Source: Alphaproteobacteria bacterium
Lineage (GTDB): Bacteria; Pseudomonadota; Alphaproteobacteria; UBA11222
Reading direction: 5' to 3'
Assembly: GCA_003454415.1 (NCBI GenBank)
Contig: DMKG01000261.1
Span: forward strand, 1 to 5,447
DNA length: 5,447 nucleotides
The position numbers and the translations under genes were made by a program. The notes under the pieces are model-generated. The model was not told the DNA's origin. It was given only the letters and a program-made list of their open reading frames with translations, and ran no database searches. Positions 5,377-5,447 of the stretch are shown piece after piece. The stretch's first letter is position 1. Each line of letters starts with the position of its first letter.

Positions 5377-5447
5377 GGAGGCCGCCTTTGCCCGCCGCCG
5401 CCGGCGTCTTCTTCCAGCACCCAGGTGTCCTTGGTGCCGCCGCCCTG
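5370..5447 (-). CDS. Circularly permuted ATP-grasp protein, C-terminal end (COG2308, partial)
   Basis: Only the last 25 codons lie in the window. They begin QGGGTKDTWVLEED, matching the conserved QGGG-x-KDTWVL near the C-terminus of circularly permuted ATP-grasp proteins, followed by a Gly-rich tail ending QRRPPC. The stop overlaps the alpha-E start by 7 nt, the usual arrangement. The family is predicted to ligate a carboxylate to an amine using ATP. The short length limits certainty, but motif and neighbours agree. Confidence 0.85.
   Translation of the reverse strand, partial: QGGGTKDTWVLEEDAGGGGQRRPPC

Noticed and set aside
5391..5405. GCC/CGG-rich repeat near the right edge
   Set aside because: Explained by a run of glycine codons in the C-terminal tail of the ATP-grasp protein.

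Overview
The window looks like a chromosomal segment of a fairly GC-rich proteobacterium, most likely an alphaproteobacterium. This rests on gene content (CsoR repressor, AMP-phosphorylase-type gene next to a short HPF/RaiA protein, and an ATP-grasp/alpha-E/transglutaminase/Anbu operon) and not on any marker gene. No RNA gene, transposon, integrase, CRISPR array or origin was found.

Layout. (1) 1-487, minus strand: a CsoR-type copper-sensing repressor followed by the first 48 codons of an exported protein that runs off the left edge; a short, methionine-containing, metal-response-like unit. A 6-bp inverted repeat of CsoR-operator type lies across the repressor's start. (2) 488-655: the divergent control region. 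It holds the repressor's promoter side, a TTGA-N6-TCAA site of the CRP/FNR family facing the rightward genes, and a widely spaced 10-bp inverted repeat. (3) 656-2771, plus strand: a previously easy-to-miss 45-codon ORF that overlaps the next start by ATGA, an archaeal-type AMP/thymidine phosphorylase family gene, and a short HPF/RaiA ribosome-hibernation protein. With the FNR-like site this reads as an oxygen- or energy-stress unit: nucleotide salvage plus ribosome silencing. (4) 2772-2827: a short convergent gap. (5) 2828-5447, minus strand: a tightly packed operon running leftward from the right edge: C-terminus of a circularly permuted ATP-grasp protein, alpha-E protein, transglutaminase-like protease and the Anbu proteasome homologue.

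How the genes fit together. The right-hand operon is the known but biochemically unsolved Anbu-linked system: a predicted peptide or amide-bond-forming enzyme (ATP-grasp plus alpha-E) encoded with a papain-fold transglutaminase/peptidase and a self-compartmentalising Thr protease relative. Its catalytic residues are all present, so the copy looks functional. The most testable new points are the FNR-like site, the small coupled ORF and the operator overlapping the csoR start.
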